Below are positions 11,418 to 22,599 of a stretch of 64,000 bases of DNA, one piece after another. The position numbers were made by a program, and so were the translations under genes. Positions within the stretch are counted from its first letter, which is position 1. Every line of letters begins with the position of its first letter. The notes below the pieces were generated by a model that was given only the letters and a program-made list of their open reading frames with translations, was not told the DNA's origin and made no database searches. The DNA comes from Lactarius indigo (Eukaryota; Basidiomycota; Agaricomycetes; Russulales; Russulaceae), in NCBI GenBank assembly GCA_025766275.1, contig JAFKAC010000037.1, positions 1-64,000 of the forward strand, written 5' to 3'.

Positions 11418-12284
11418 TTGTGAGATCGAGATATCTCTTTTGAAGTATCTTGCCTCGTGACTTTGCTTCATAACTGTTGGGATTTCTTGTTGTTAGCTAC
11501 CTGTATGATAAGTCTGTCAAGTGATGCGACTAATTCGAAATTCTACAATATTTGCGCCAACATACTGTAGCAGAACTGCACGCAACTGGAAGAGAGCGCG
11601 CGCCGCTTAGCCTCATCAAGCAATGCCTACGACGCGGTTCTCGGTCACGTCTCGCATCGCCGACAGAGCGGACGCGTGTTGCAGGAGCCATGGGACGAGT
11701 GCATGGTGCTCTGCAGCGTGTGAAGGCGCGCATACTCTCCTGCTGGACATCGGCGGTGGCTTTATTGGCATACTAGACACCTCGATATCCTGCCGCATTG
11801 CTATGATGGAGGGCGCGAGTCGCCTGGGCCCCATATTTTGCTTTGCGTTTGCGATTTATCTTACCAGCCTTGATTATCACCAGATATGAGCGCAGGCAGT
11901 GAAGCACTATGGGACAAAAAAAAAGGAGCGAGTTTATCAAGACGGATTCGAAAAGCAGGATAATATGAGTTACTTGGTCAAACCCCAGCTGTCATTGCAG
12001 GCGCAGGGATCTTCGGCAAATCAAAACCTTTCCACTTTTTCCGTGCCCCAGCCGTCAACAATGACGATTGTTTTCTTACCAAAAATAGATATTCGGAGGG
12101 TCGAGCCTGATGCTGTTACCAGATATCTGCACTCGCGTTTTCTTTTCCAGGACGATGCGCTTGGTATCAAACTACTCTACATTGCTGCGGAACACTGGGG
12201 TACTACAACTCATGGCCTTGCTTTACAGAGAATACACGTGAATGATATTCCAAAAGTGTGGATCGAGCCTGCGTGCCAGAGGTG
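11418..12284. other. No gene identified
   Basis: The longest open frame here (11,899-12,300, +, 133 codons) shows no family features and overlaps the decayed 3' end of GTPase gene 4. I do not call it a gene. Confidence 0.35.
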
Positions 12285-13480
12285 TAAGCGTCGATGTTGA
12301 CCGGCAAATTTTCCGGTTGGGTAATCACCCACGTTATTCAATGGCCACGCGTTTGAATCATTCTATCATTGATAACATCAACTGTAGCCCTGACGAGATC
12401 TGTGACTTCCGCAGGGTATCTCGGACGAACTAGCGAACAGTCAATAACCAGATAGCACTACGGAACGAATATAATATACCTGAGACTTTGGCATAATACG
12501 GCATTGGAACCTTGAGGTACCCCTCAATTGTCCTCTTGACGAGGTACAGACATTTCTCATACGCTCTCCGGGCATCTTCCTCGTACCGGACAGGGTCAGG
12601 GTCTTTTATCCCCTCGTCCTCTTCTATCTCGGCTTTCTTTGTTCGTACTAGTCGGTCGTACTGAGTGAACACAATCACAAGGGGGACTGGTTGATAATCA
12701 CTGATCGATCGAAATGTATGGTTGTAAGAAGACGGAAGATCGAAACGTACCTTGGTTCTCATGGGCGAATTTCACTAACAACTCGTCTCCTCTCTCAAAC
12801 ACACGACCTCCGGCAGGGGGTGTCTCTGTGCAGAGCCTGATGATGGTGAGCTATGCCAGTGACCCGTAAAGTACAAGGTGGATATGCGCACCATATACCA
12901 TGGACTCGGTCCTCTGGATTTCCCATTTTTGATCGTTCCAAAATAAAATCACACACAATATCGAACTTCGTGAGATCTCCTGGTTCGAAGCCTTCAGAAT
13001 CGTGTAGAACGAATTTCGTGTTTCTTGGTGAGACATATTCTCGCCTGATATCCGATTGGCCGACTACGAGGTGGGAAACAGGCTGTGGTAGGGCGATTGG
13101 TCGTCGTTAACCCGGAATAATAACTTCCTACCGCTGTGTCGATACCGAGTATACGATTGATCAGGGATGACTTTCCAACGCCGGACTGAAAGTAGATATG
13201 TGTGGGTGCGACGATGGAACAAGACGACGGAAAGTGACTAACCCGACCAACTGCCAAGATACGAAATCTGTAGTATGATCGCGTGGGTGAGTAGAAACAA
13301 CAACTCAGCTTCTAAATGGTACCGACTTCCTATCTGTCTTGACATTTTCGATAATAGTCGCGGATTGGATGATAGTTGAGGGAGAGAGGGCTGAATACTG
13401 CACCTGGGTCACCACCTCCGAATCGCTTGCGACGGCGACCTTGACGGTGAAGATCAACAGCTTTATCAAATTAGCGCCCA
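12285..13480 (-). pseudogene. Type B orphan GTPase, decayed 3' end (gene 4)
   Basis: Paralogue of gene 3 on the opposite strand. Exons on the minus strand carry FRILAVGR, then SGVGKSSLINRILGID (P-loop, again split by an intron). Next come VGQSDIRREYVSP, FVLHDSEGFEPGDL (G3), GGRVFERGDELL, and VIVFTQYDRLVRTKKAE (G4), then YYAKVSG near 12,485. The next exon begins VRPRYPAEVTDLVRAT and matches gene 3, but meets an in-frame TGA at 12,338-12,340. The homologous sequence WVITQPENLPVNIDAY continues in frame after it. No C-terminal hydrophobic part was found downstream. Upstream, a stretch ending STIIQSATIIENVKTD (about 13,340) corresponds to the linker. The C2-like domain was not found. I read it as a truncated pseudogene, though a shorter functional form cannot be excluded. 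Confidence 0.65.
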
Positions 13481-14025
13481 TAAGTCACGGTATTACACAA
13501 TAGCGACTGGCTACGCTGGAGAGAAGTCGCAATGGTTATCAAGAGAATTCGGCGACGGTCTCCCATCCGAGTCCTATCGTCGGATGACCAGGAAATGAAA
13601 GGCGTGGGGCAACAATCGGCCCAAGTCCACAATAGTGTAAATTACAACCTGATGTGTGTTGAAAACTTGCACAACCCAGCCCGGGATGTAAATTGTGAGC
13701 CATCGACTCTTCGTCGATATGATTGGGGAACCAATAGTCCACGACTATTGGCAGACAGCAGACGACTTAGATGACTTAGATGATGAAATGCGCTTCGTTG
13801 ACGAAGTCATGTGGCTTTATTAATTCTAGTGCGACTCACTCGCATCGAAATCTTGCTATTAGTTCACCTACGCCGTTGCTACAATCAATGCGTACGGTCC
13901 GCGGTACGGATACGCAACGGTCGCCGAATCAATGTGCATCATGTCCCCGGGCAGAGTCGTAATCCTAGCATCTGCCCTTCCGACAATCGTACTTGTCAGA
14001 AGGGAGATTATAGGAAAGATCCACG
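13481..14025. other. No gene identified
   Basis: Only short open frames on both strands (13,532-13,774 + and 13,539-13,742 -), without family features or splice-consistent extension. It may hold decayed 5' exons of gene 4. Confidence 0.35.
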
Positions 14026-14466
14026 TCATATCAAGAGTCCACAGCACGATAGGCAGGCCCCAATTTCTTTCAGTTCCTCCAACACTGTACGTTCAGACCA
14101 GAACAGGAATCTAGGCATTCCATCAGATAGATAGTTAGATGACGAATTGACAGGGTTGAATGGACAAAGGAGAGAAATAGTAAGTATCACGATATACAGT
14201 ACATCCAGAAGAAGTAAAAGGGACCGTCGCTCGCTCGAGGGGAGACTGAGGCTAGCATCCACAAATTGCCGTCTCCGTAGAGATAGCATAATCACAATGA
14301 TGGAAACACGTTTCACAAAGCATGCGTAGGCCCTTACCCTAGGGATAGACTTGATGGGGTGGCTATTAACCGCCCTTCTGTGTCTCCGGACGAGAATCAC
14401 AGATACGACAGTATCAACGACACTGGTGATGCGTGATGATGCCGGTTTCCAAACAAACCTTAGCAC
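14026..14466 (-). CDS. Hypothetical hydrophobic protein fragment
   Basis: A 146-codon frame with one clear hydrophobic segment (SLLLLLDVLYIVILTISLLC) preceded by basic stretches. Upstream on the same strand, 14,460-14,735 is also open but in another frame, so this may be the decayed remainder of a larger gene. No family was recognised. Confidence 0.25.
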   Translation of the reverse strand: MLRFVWKPASSRITSVVDTVVSVILVRRHRRAVNSHPIKSIPRVRAYACFVKRVSIIVIMLSLRRRQFVDASLSLPSSERRSLLLLLDVLYIVILTISLLCPFNPVNSSSNYLSDGMPRFLFWSERTVLEELKEIGACLSCCGLLI

Positions 14467-14939
14467 TTGAAGAACAGTTTTTTCCAGGATCCTGGGAAAA
14501 TTAGGATGCTGGCCGTAGAGGCTTGTATGGATGCGAGTGTCTCCGCGACATCCGGTAGAGAAGCATTAGAGCGGAGCCGAGATGGGAGGAAGAAAACAGA
14601 ATGACAGAACGCATCGTCGGAGGTTGGGTCGTTGAGATTTTCCGGTTTGACAATGTTGCGCAAAAGCACAGAAAACCGCTTTTCGTCCCTGTGTCCCCTT
14701 GTCGCTGTCAATGATGATGCTACCGGAAGAGTCAACTATTCGCAAGACGCGCTCGAGCCAAACAGAGTACTCCTTTGCACGTCCCTCCAACTGGGACGCC
14801 ACGGAACCCACTTCCATGCGCGCGTCTTAATAATATCCACCATTGAGTGAGCACAAAAAAAAACATAAAGTGGCCCACCTTACGCTCTTGAGGGCGTTCG
14901 GAGGCCGACGACACCCGACAATATGGCGCCATGTCCCGC

Positions 14940-15660
14940 TGGTCTTGTTCTGGACGCCTCGAAAAGGCGAAGGAGATCCCCGGTGCAGTGCCAAAACAGA
15001 GGTTGGTCCGGGCCCAGGGGGGAAGGCATTGGAGGGGTCACGGGGCTAAGGTCCTTCAGCGAATCCCTGAGCGTTCTCGCGCGGCAGTGGGTCTATCCAA
15101 GAATATAGGAAAGTGGGGGGATGGTGACAATGGCTACGCACCAATCTTGTTGAGCACGAACACGAGCCGCTTGTCCTTCACCTCGACCAGCTTGCTGCGG
15201 CCCCGGTCGTGTTGTGCGGATCAAGCACGAGCAGCACAACGCCTGACTTGTCAGTGACCTTGCATAAGGTGTGGATGTGGTGCCCTTTCATCTTGCCGCT
15301 CCCGACAGAGACTCGTTCCTATACAGCGAGCGGTATATTGTGCATGGTGGCAGACGCTGTTAGCCACGCAAGCGACAAAATCGTCAGCGCAGACGTCATC
15401 ATTGCGTCTTCGTGCCGTGGGTCGCGCGGAGGAGATTGGGCGGAACGGGTCGGTGGCTAGTTCTGCGACTAAGTTGGACGAGGATGGACGTACAGAGCAT
15501 CTGCGCTACAGTACGGGACTTTGTGATGGGGATATGCGCCGCGGCTGGATCCTTTTTGAGTTCGGCACCGGCGCGAGGTTAGCTACATTTTCCTGAGCGA
15601 TGAAAATTGGGTACATACTGTATTACTTGAGGAGCAGGCTTGGTTTCTTTTGAGAAACGC
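14940..15660 (-). pseudogene. Nucleostemin/NUG1-like GTPase remnant, copy 1
   Basis: The minus strand encodes pieces of a circularly permuted GTPase of the nucleostemin/NUG1 (YlqF/YawG-like) family. These act in the nucleolus in 60S ribosome biogenesis. Visible are VVLLVLD (about 15,220-15,240), then after a frame slip GRSKLVEVKDKRLVFVLNKI (about 15,147-15,208). The latter holds the NK of the G4 motif, which comes first in permuted GTPases. An intron donor GTGCGT follows, and PRENAQ is found at about 15,065-15,085. The family pattern around these is LDxRDPLGCRSRLVE..LVFVLNKIDLVPRENAQ. Frame breaks and stops separate the pieces. The same segment recurs at 17,865-18,560, so both derive from one duplicated fragment. 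The similarity between copies extends past the coding part, to about 15,660. Confidence 0.6.
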
Positions 15661-16394
15661 GAGTGGCCACGAGTAGAACCAAACAGCGTAGTAGAATACC
15701 CTATATGTCATCCGGTGTTGGTCCTATCTCCTCAATATTATTCATAGAAACAGTTATCATGTAATATAACAATTATCTAATATGTCCATTCCGGGAGAAG
15801 AATAGACAATAGCTCCGAGTCTATGTGTCGACCTTCAAGTTGGAGTACTGCCAGTGTATAAACCGTTGAAGAATGTGTAACACGCCCAGTCTCATGCACT
15901 CACCATCTACGATCTCGTCGACCGACGTCCCAATCCTCCATCTCGATGTCCCGGATAACGACCATTACTTCCATATTGGATTTCCACAGGGGAAGGGGGC
16001 GCTCCTCTTCCAAGGCCATCTCAAGTGCCCCGTGGCCCTGTTCTCCTAGCCGCTCGCCATCGCCCCTATTCCCAGATATCTGTCTTCTCAGCAGCCTTGG
16101 GCGACGCGCCAGCATTATCTCCGAGCTCGACATGGCCTAAACCGATTCGCTCGTCTCGCCTTCCTTCCCATGCATGTCGAGATATTCCTGAGCGTACCAA
16201 CAAACATCATCCTGGCCAGCGTCCGGTCCTCCTTCCAAACGCACCTCGCTCGTACCCACACACTCAGCTCACCCGCATTCCTGCACTCCCCGACTGAGTT
16301 CATGCCCGCATCTTCACCACCACCGTCCCGGTGTATCATAGTGTCTACCCCATAGGTATTCTAGCCACGCAGCCCACGGCTTGCCCAACAGCAG
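15661..16394. other. No gene identified; possible upstream exons of the F-box-like gene
   Basis: AT-rich to 15,900, then increasingly GC-rich. Short serine/proline-rich open frames occur (15,946-16,140 and 16,025-16,297). An N-terminal F-box exon of the following gene may be here, but I could not place one. Confidence 0.3.
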
Positions 16395-17354
16395 GTGCAC
16401 CAGAACCCTCCAGTTCCACTCTCATTCGCCTTGACTCACGTCCCGCGATCTCGGCTGCCCGTCCTCGACCGGGTCTCGAAACGCTTCAGCGCTGCCGCGC
16501 AGCTGGAGCTCTACCGTACGCTCGAGCTATCCGCTGACGACGCTGACGCGTGCGTCGCGCGGCTAGCGGGCGGGCCACATCTCGCGGCGCTCGTGATGAG
16601 GTTCGCGCTGCGCGCTTACCCGCCCGCGCACGGCCCGTCCTTCGTGCTTGCGCTAGCCCTGGCGCTCTGCGCCATGCGCGCGTTCTCGGCGCTGACCTTG
16701 CCGGCCTTCGACGCGGAGTTGCTCTCCGCGACACCAGGCACGCTTACACGCCTTACACTGCTCGCCGACACGCTTCCCTACGCGTTCGATGACGACGACT
16801 TTCTCACCGCACCCGCGCGTGCGCGTATTACCCACCTCGCGCTGCCCCATTTCGTCGGCGTGCCCCCTTCAGCGCACGAAGTTCCACCCGCCGCCGTGCC
16901 ACGCCTTTCCGTACTCAACAGCAGTCCTGGCCTCGCCTTGGCAGTCGCTCCTGGCCGACCGCTCCTCCGCGTGACGCTGCTCATGGCGAGCACGCTGTAC
17001 GACGGCCTTCGCCCCGCGGCGCTGTTTGGCGCGCTCTGCGGCGCACTGAAGGAGCTCGTGCTCGTTCTTGCGCCCGACGTGGACGTGCATATATGCGCGG
17101 GTGGCTATTGGGCGCGCTGGGAAATACAGGTGCGGGGCTTGAGATGAACTGGGCCTGGATGGCACTTCAGATGAGGTACGCGTTTGCTGCCCTCCTCTAT
17201 ACCATTTGTCTCTGACTGATCGATACTAGGTCTCGCTGCAAGCGCTATACAAGGCAAGTCGCCTCGCTATTGCCGAACGGGCATTCACTTCGTACGCTCC
17301 GCCTCCGGGCCACTTTGGCGACCGGGGCTGTCAAGTTGGAGGGTACGCGTGAAC
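16395..17354 (+). CDS. F-box/LRR-like hypothetical protein, GC-rich
   Basis: A 250-codon open frame (16,395-17,147) in a strongly GC-rich island. The sequence RVSKRFSAAAQLELYRTLEL resembles the end of a fungal F-box, where the domain runs into a LYRxLxL strand. It is followed by ARLAGGPHLAALVMRFALR and leucine-rich alternation such as ALTLPAFDAELLSATPGTL. This pattern is typical of Agaricomycete F-box/LRR-type substrate adaptors of SCF ubiquitin ligases. The first half of the F-box (LPxEL) was not found. Near 17,130 the frame likely changes, because EMNWAWMALQMR and, after an intron (17,175-17,230), RQVASLLPNGHSLRTLRLRA continue in another frame. The gene may therefore be broken, or have a small intron there. 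Function beyond this is not readable. Confidence 0.4.
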
Positions 17355-17864
17355 TAAGCTCATGTATGTTCATTGTTTTCTTGCGTGTATATCCCCCTCA
17401 TTCGATAACCACGCTCATTACAACTTGACCATTTTTTCTTGGAAGAGATGGGCACGGGTCTCCATCCAGACAGTCTCTCTTTATTTGATCGCTGCATGAT
17501 CGCTACCCGATATCCTCGCATAATGTCTAGTTCCGTCGTAAATACAGTACATCAAGTTACTCCCACCGTGTACATAACACATGACACGTACTCAGCAATT
17601 CATTACCTGGTCTAAACTGTCCTGAATCGTGTGCTTCACTCTTCTACCTGAAAATAGTTGCTAAGTACGGTATAATGACTGTGATAGGGTCTTGTAGCAA
17701 GTAAGTGTCAATAAATAACACACATAAGCACATGCTGATGCTGGTGGGAGATAGATCGGATCAGATCATTGAGAAATTACTGTATTGCGCCGAAAACAAA
17801 TTTCGCCCAATCTGATCGGCTTGATCGCTGTCCACCGGAACCAGTTCGAACGCGCCCCCGCTTG
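17355..17864. other. No gene identified
   Basis: AT-rich spacer between the F-box-like gene and nucleostemin-like remnant copy 2. No open frame of note. Confidence 0.4.
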
Positions 17865-18560
17865 GCCTGTATACCATGGAAAGGCGAAGGAGTGCGCTGG
17901 TGCAGTGCCAAGGGAAATTCGTGTGCTGGTATTGGGTCGGGAAGCGGGGGCGTAACGTTAGGGTCATGGGGCGGAGGAGCTCCAATCGGGTATGTGATTT
18001 CTCACGCAGCACCAGGTCTATCCGAGAATTCGAGAGAGAAGGGCCGAATAGAGGCGCAAAGCACGTACCAATCCTGTTAAGCCCGAACCGAACCACTTTC
18101 CTTCCACCTCGTGCCCGGACATCTTCGACTGGCCAACTGCGAAACCCAATCGGACCGTGGGCGTCAGGCACCCATGGCGAGCTCATGGATGTAGAATGGG
18201 CACCACAACTACTCCTTCGTGTTGGCGCTCCTGGGAGGTCCTAGCTCCGATGCAACAGATAGGGCATTGCGCATGGAGGGGAAAGCCGCTAGCTACACGA
18301 GCGACAAGAATCTGGGCTTGAGGTCGTTGCGTCTTCACGACGCGGGTTACGCGGTGGAGACTGGGAAAAAGTGATCAGTGTCCGGGTCGGCGAGCAAGAT
18401 AGAGGGGATGGTGATTTCTCTGCATTGCTTACCCTGAGATCGGCAGGCAAGGGGGGGGGGAGGGAGGCACCTAGATCCTTTTCGAGTTTTGAGCCAGACG
18501 GATATCTTATAATTGGGTACTTACGCCATTTAAGAGGTAGGCTTGGTTTGTCTTTTGAAG
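17865..18560 (-). pseudogene. Nucleostemin/NUG1-like GTPase remnant, copy 2
   Basis: Second copy of the fragment at 14,940-15,660. A single minus-strand frame (17,761-18,186) reads PVEDVRARGGRKVVRFGLNRIG (shown here in part) around the former G4 motif. After a retained intron (donor GTACGTGCT at about 18,071), IDLVLREKSHTRLELL follows, where functional relatives have IDLVPREN. Key residues are altered, so this copy is not functional as a GTPase. It keeps the IDLV part that copy 1 has lost, which shows the two decayed independently. Similarity to copy 1 continues to about 18,560 (AATTGGGTACTTACGCC and GGTAGGCTTGGTTT). Confidence 0.6.
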
Positions 18561-19039
18561 TTTTTCCCGGGCTGTTGAGAGGGTGACAAGGTCGATTTGT
18601 TGAACTGACTGTTTCTGACGAATTAGTGCAAACGAGAGTAATGAGAAAGGTTTTATATTAAAAAGAGACCCCGATGTCCAACAAGTATATCCAATAGGCG
18701 TGGTCGACTACCCTGTGTCGTCGGAGAGTTGACGGTTCCAGGCAGTTTGGCGGGTTCTCACGGACGAGAAAGTGGGAATAGAACGGCGGGCGCTTCAGTG
18801 CGCTGTTTTCACACGTACGTGTATCTCACGACTTTCTTCTGTCTGTCTACTTCCATCCGTCGCTCCTACACCCATCTTCACTTCATCGGAGTTCTTCACA
18901 CGTCACCCAAGATTGGAAAATCAAATTCATTATACCTTGGAATCGAATCGAATTCACAATCTTTAACTGATATGGACGATCAAGATCAGTTAGTCGAACA
19001 GCTTCCACTTGAGAATAAGCTGACCGGTTCACGTACAGA
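18561..19039. other. No gene identified
   Basis: Contains a G-run just upstream (18,451-18,460) and a short open frame 18,729-19,094 with no family features, overlapping the start of duplication copy 2. Confidence 0.35.
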
Positions 19040-19910
19040 TATGTCTAATTGGGCATGTCGGGGTCTATTTTCTCCATGTACAGGACACTCGTGAGTGCCG
19101 TGCGTAGGAACGTATCTGGGGTTTTGTTTGGCCGTCCGCGGATCAGCTTGAGTAGGTGACGCTGTAAGGAACTGAACTTCCTCGTCCTGTCCGCACACGC
19201 ACGAAAGTTCGTGCGAGCGCTGCAGGCATATTGTTACATCGTTTGGTCTGGAGCCGCTAATGAAGAAACCACGATGGCGGTGATGTTATCGATCAAGCAC
19301 ACTCTCAAATGGGCCTTCGTGTTCATACTGAGAGTTGGATGAGCGTGGTATGCAAGAGTAAGTGGCAAGCGATGCACGATGAGTGGAACGCAGATACTGT
19401 GAGTCCGGCCAGAAGTTTGCACCAGTGGGTGTACTCTATGCGAAGACAGTGATATCCAAATGATACCTCAAGCGGTGCTTGAAGCGGTGAGACAATCTGG
19501 AGCCACTGGCATCCAATAATGCATAATACACAAAGTGAAGTATACACCAGAGGGAGACCGATGGCACGGCCCGTTAATCATAGACTCGTAACCAGTCGTT
19601 CGAATGAGGATTTTTGAGGGTGTGGAGGATCCTCGATTCTCCGTTAATCACAATATCTGAGTCCTGCCTTGGTTGATAGTACATCTCATTGTTACCGTTG
19701 TATACATGTACACCCAACTCGAAGCTTCTCGAGATGAGTTACCATTACAGAGTGCCCAGAATGGGTATTCGCTTGCCTATTCGAATTTTGTCCAAATAAA
19801 GTCGCGTCGCGCGTGGAAATAGAAGCCACGGCTGCCGGACTCCGTCCCCATCGACATATTAAATAATCTGGATCCTCCATTCATTCGCTGCTCACATTAC
19901 CGCCTATTGC
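19040..19910. repeat. Segmental duplication, copy 2
   Basis: Matches 4971-5663 over 19,040-19,862, and then matches 6762-6810 over about 19,865-19,910 without the roughly 1.1 kb that separates them in copy 1. It also has a roughly 30-bp insertion near 19,190 (hairpin-like GCACACGCACGAAAGTTCGT) relative to copy 1. No gene recognised. Confidence 0.8.
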
Positions 19911-21917
19911 TGCTTGCCCTTCCATTTGTTGTAGCACTTGAAAGCGACGCTTGCCAAGAAGTATGGAATGCTTTGTTTGATCTCGACCCAGTTCTGCATG
20001 AGCTGCAGCAACTCCTGCGGGCCGCTGGATGAGTGCCTCTTCTCCACCTCTGCCCTTCGGAGCAGGCCGGAATACGATTTTTTTTTTTTTTTTGGAATCA
20101 ATTTTTGTGCGCCCGAGGGCAGATTGCCCTATGTAGCACTACACAACGATGCTAATCTACGTGACTGTATTGTTCCGCAATTCTGGGGTTCTGCACTTCT
20201 ATCTTAGGACTCCCCTTCTCCTTGTGAGGAGAAGCGTGGCTTCTTGTCAAGCATTGAGGTTGGTGGGGCGTGCTGGGCGCCGTGTCGTGAGGCATGGATT
20301 GCGGGACATTTGTTTTAGGGTGAGGTGTGCATCCGCTTCCTGCGACTACCACCTTCTTCTTCGTATCTTGAGCAAACCTGGTGTTGCTTGGTTCAGCAAG
20401 TTGAGGAGCTGTGGTGTGTTGAGGTTTGGGTATGTGGGTGGTGGGTGGGGCTAGGTTCCATTCTCCGTCCTTCTCCTACTCCAGTTTCCTTCCTGTGTTA
20501 CTCTCCCTGTCTCCTCAATATATGTTGCTACTTTGATAGTGGTCTTTGGGTTCGTAATGAGCTTTGCGAAGTCTATCTCCGTTGGACCGGAATACAAATG
20601 TGGCACTGGCGTCGTATTGCGCACCTGTCCATTATCGTAGAACATGAGCTTAGCGCCAAGGATCGCTGAGAGCGCCTCGTGAAACTCGGTCGTCCTGCTT
20701 GCGAACACCTGTTGCAGGTGGAGCATGTGCTTGTTGCACTGCTTGAGTTCAAGTTCCGCCTTTTTTGCAGACCACTGTCTATCTCTCATGCGGCACCAGC
20801 TGCTCCTCGCCATTTGCGTCTGGGTCAGGGCTGTGAGCGCATTTTTGAGCAAGGGAGGCACTGGAGGTGCGGCGCATACTTGGATTTGAGCCGGTTGAGC
20901 GCAGCCTGTCACAGATCGGTCCAGTTTTGTGCATGAGTCGCGCAAAGAAAGAGGACGCACACACCGGAGGGCATATGCCGTCCTGCGCCAATCTCACCGC
21001 ACAAGTCAAAGAGCGTCTGTTCAAGCTGCTCGAGCTCCTCTCTGTCCTTCTCCTCTTCCTCTTCCCTTCTTCCAGCACCAAAGGGCAAGAATCAGGGAAG
21101 GGACACACATGGGTGGGGACGACGTACCTCGGTGCCACTCTTGTAGAGCGTGCTTCTCATTAGTTAGATTGTTGCGCAGGGCTTGGAGGCTAGCGTGGGC
21201 TGCTTTGCAAACTCTTGGGTCTCAGCTTTGAGCGTATGCATACATGCCTTGCACTTGCCCACCAGAGCCTCAAGCTCCCTGATGTGCTGTCCTTTTGCCT
21301 GTTCAACATGACCAGTGACCTGCGCAGCCTCCTCGCTTGTGTAGCTTGCCTATCAGGTAGTCAGTGCGAGTCGAAGGACAAGAGATGGCCACTGTAAATG
21401 CACACTAAGTGCCTGAAGAGACCCGATCTCCTCAACCGGTCCTCTGCCACCCACATCTCCTGTAGCAGTGCATCGACCATTGCTCATGCATGGGCCTCTG
21501 GCACCTGGACTTCTACCCCGCATTGGCGCAGCGCCCTACTGTCAGCACCCTGCTTCTGGAGAAGGTGCCCATGTTCGAGGCACAGTGCAGGCAGGTTGTG
21601 CATGATAGATACTGGCATTGTGGTGGGCGTCTCTGAAGCAGCATTGTGCATGGCCCTGGTCCATGTCAGAAGGTACAGAAATAGGAGTGGATGGGGACGC
21701 ATCATGCCTTGTACTCGGCACCCACTGCCCACCTGCACCTCTGCCTCGAGGGGCACATCACTGTCTTGCGCAGGACGTTCGTGCCCCACTGCCCACCACT
21801 TGAGTGCATGGTTCAGCTCGGGCAACACCTCAAAGGCCATGTGGCGCACATGAAGGGAGCCCACCTCTTCCGTTGCGAGAGTATGTGCCACATAATGATC
21901 TGCCATCACTTCCATTG
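19904..21917 (-). pseudogene. Coiled-coil gene of a repeated type, interrupted by KDZ1
   Basis: On the minus strand there are several open pieces with heptad-like, charged sequence. They include HYVAHTLATEEVGSLHVRHM (about 21,840-21,900), VTGHVEQAKGQHIRELEALV (about 21,250-21,310), KKAELELKQCNKHMLHLQQV (about 20,715-20,775) and HSSSGPQELLQLMQNWVEIK (about 19,975-20,035). Frames change between them, in part through introns. I infer a long coiled-coil protein gene, possibly itself belonging to a transposable element. Its upstream part is on the far side of KDZ1 at 44,896-45,024, so the insertion split it. The family was not named with confidence. A T-run of about 16 is at 20,080. Confidence 0.4.
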
Positions 21918-22026
21918 TTGATGGGCCACCCGACAGGCAGATTCCCTCATGACTCATGGGCCAACCGACGTCAGCCAACGCACTAGATTTTTCCGGAATT
22001 CATGGGCCACCCGACGTCGGTTCGGA
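21918..22026. repeat. KDZ1 left terminal inverted repeat
   Basis: TTGATGGGCCACCCGA at the outer end. It matches the right repeat in inverted orientation through GATTTTTCCGGAATTCATGG and up to GGTTC. Its inner edge is separated from the rest of KDZ1 by the solo LTR. Confidence 0.85.
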
Positions 22027-22470
22027 TGTAACGCCGCCACGGCGTTAGCTTGACTTGAGCTTGAGAAGGCGACTGTCTACTTAGCTGATCACGCTCTTAG
22101 GCGTATGGCACGAAGGCAGGCTTAGATGTACGAAGACACTAAGGCAAATCGATTGCGCTACTTTGAAAGAGGCACGCGAGATAGAGGACAAGAGATGGCG
22201 ATTGAAGAAGACCAAGATGGCGTGTCTTGGTCTTTACAAGGTGGTTTAAATACAAGACAAGCAGGCTTTCAAGCGCTGCTACGAGTCACAGTAAGATAGC
22301 GTCCGACGTATCGCGTAAGTACCGCAATCCTAATACTACTACTACTTGTACTAGGATCGAGTCATTCCGTATCTCCTACCTCCTATCGTAAACTCCTAGT
22401 CTGTGACTAATATACCTTAAAGCCGTAGCCACAACCGGTACAGTAAGGGTCCAAGATGCCGATCGTAACA
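22027..22470 (-). mobile_element. Solo LTR of a Ty3/Gypsy element
   Basis: A 444-bp LTR in reverse orientation, beginning TGTAACGCC and ending CGTAACA. It is flanked by a perfect 5-bp target duplication TCGGA (22,022-22,026 and 22,471-22,475). It is a diverged relative of the LTRs at 25,887 and 33,122, sharing AAGACCAAGATGGCGT, AAGTACCGCAATCCTAATAC and GCCGTAGCCACAACCGGTAC in reverse complement. No internal region remains, so it arose by LTR-LTR recombination after insertion into KDZ1. Confidence 0.9.
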
Positions 22471-22599
22471 TCGGAGTTCTTTTGCTCCAGAGAAATTTCT
22501 TGAAGTGGGAATAGTCAATAGAATACACATATGTCTAAATGTATCTGGAGACTTAGATAACACATTGCAATGGGACTGGCTAGCATATGGAACATCAAA

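Noticed and set aside
20078..20096. Poly(T) run as a LINE/SINE or retrocopy poly(A) tail
   Set aside because: No target duplication or retroelement body was found next to it. A simple homopolymer is sufficient.
20450..21230. Plus-strand open frames across the coiled-coil gene
   Set aside because: The minus strand carries the heptad-like coding sequence. The plus frames have no protein-like character.
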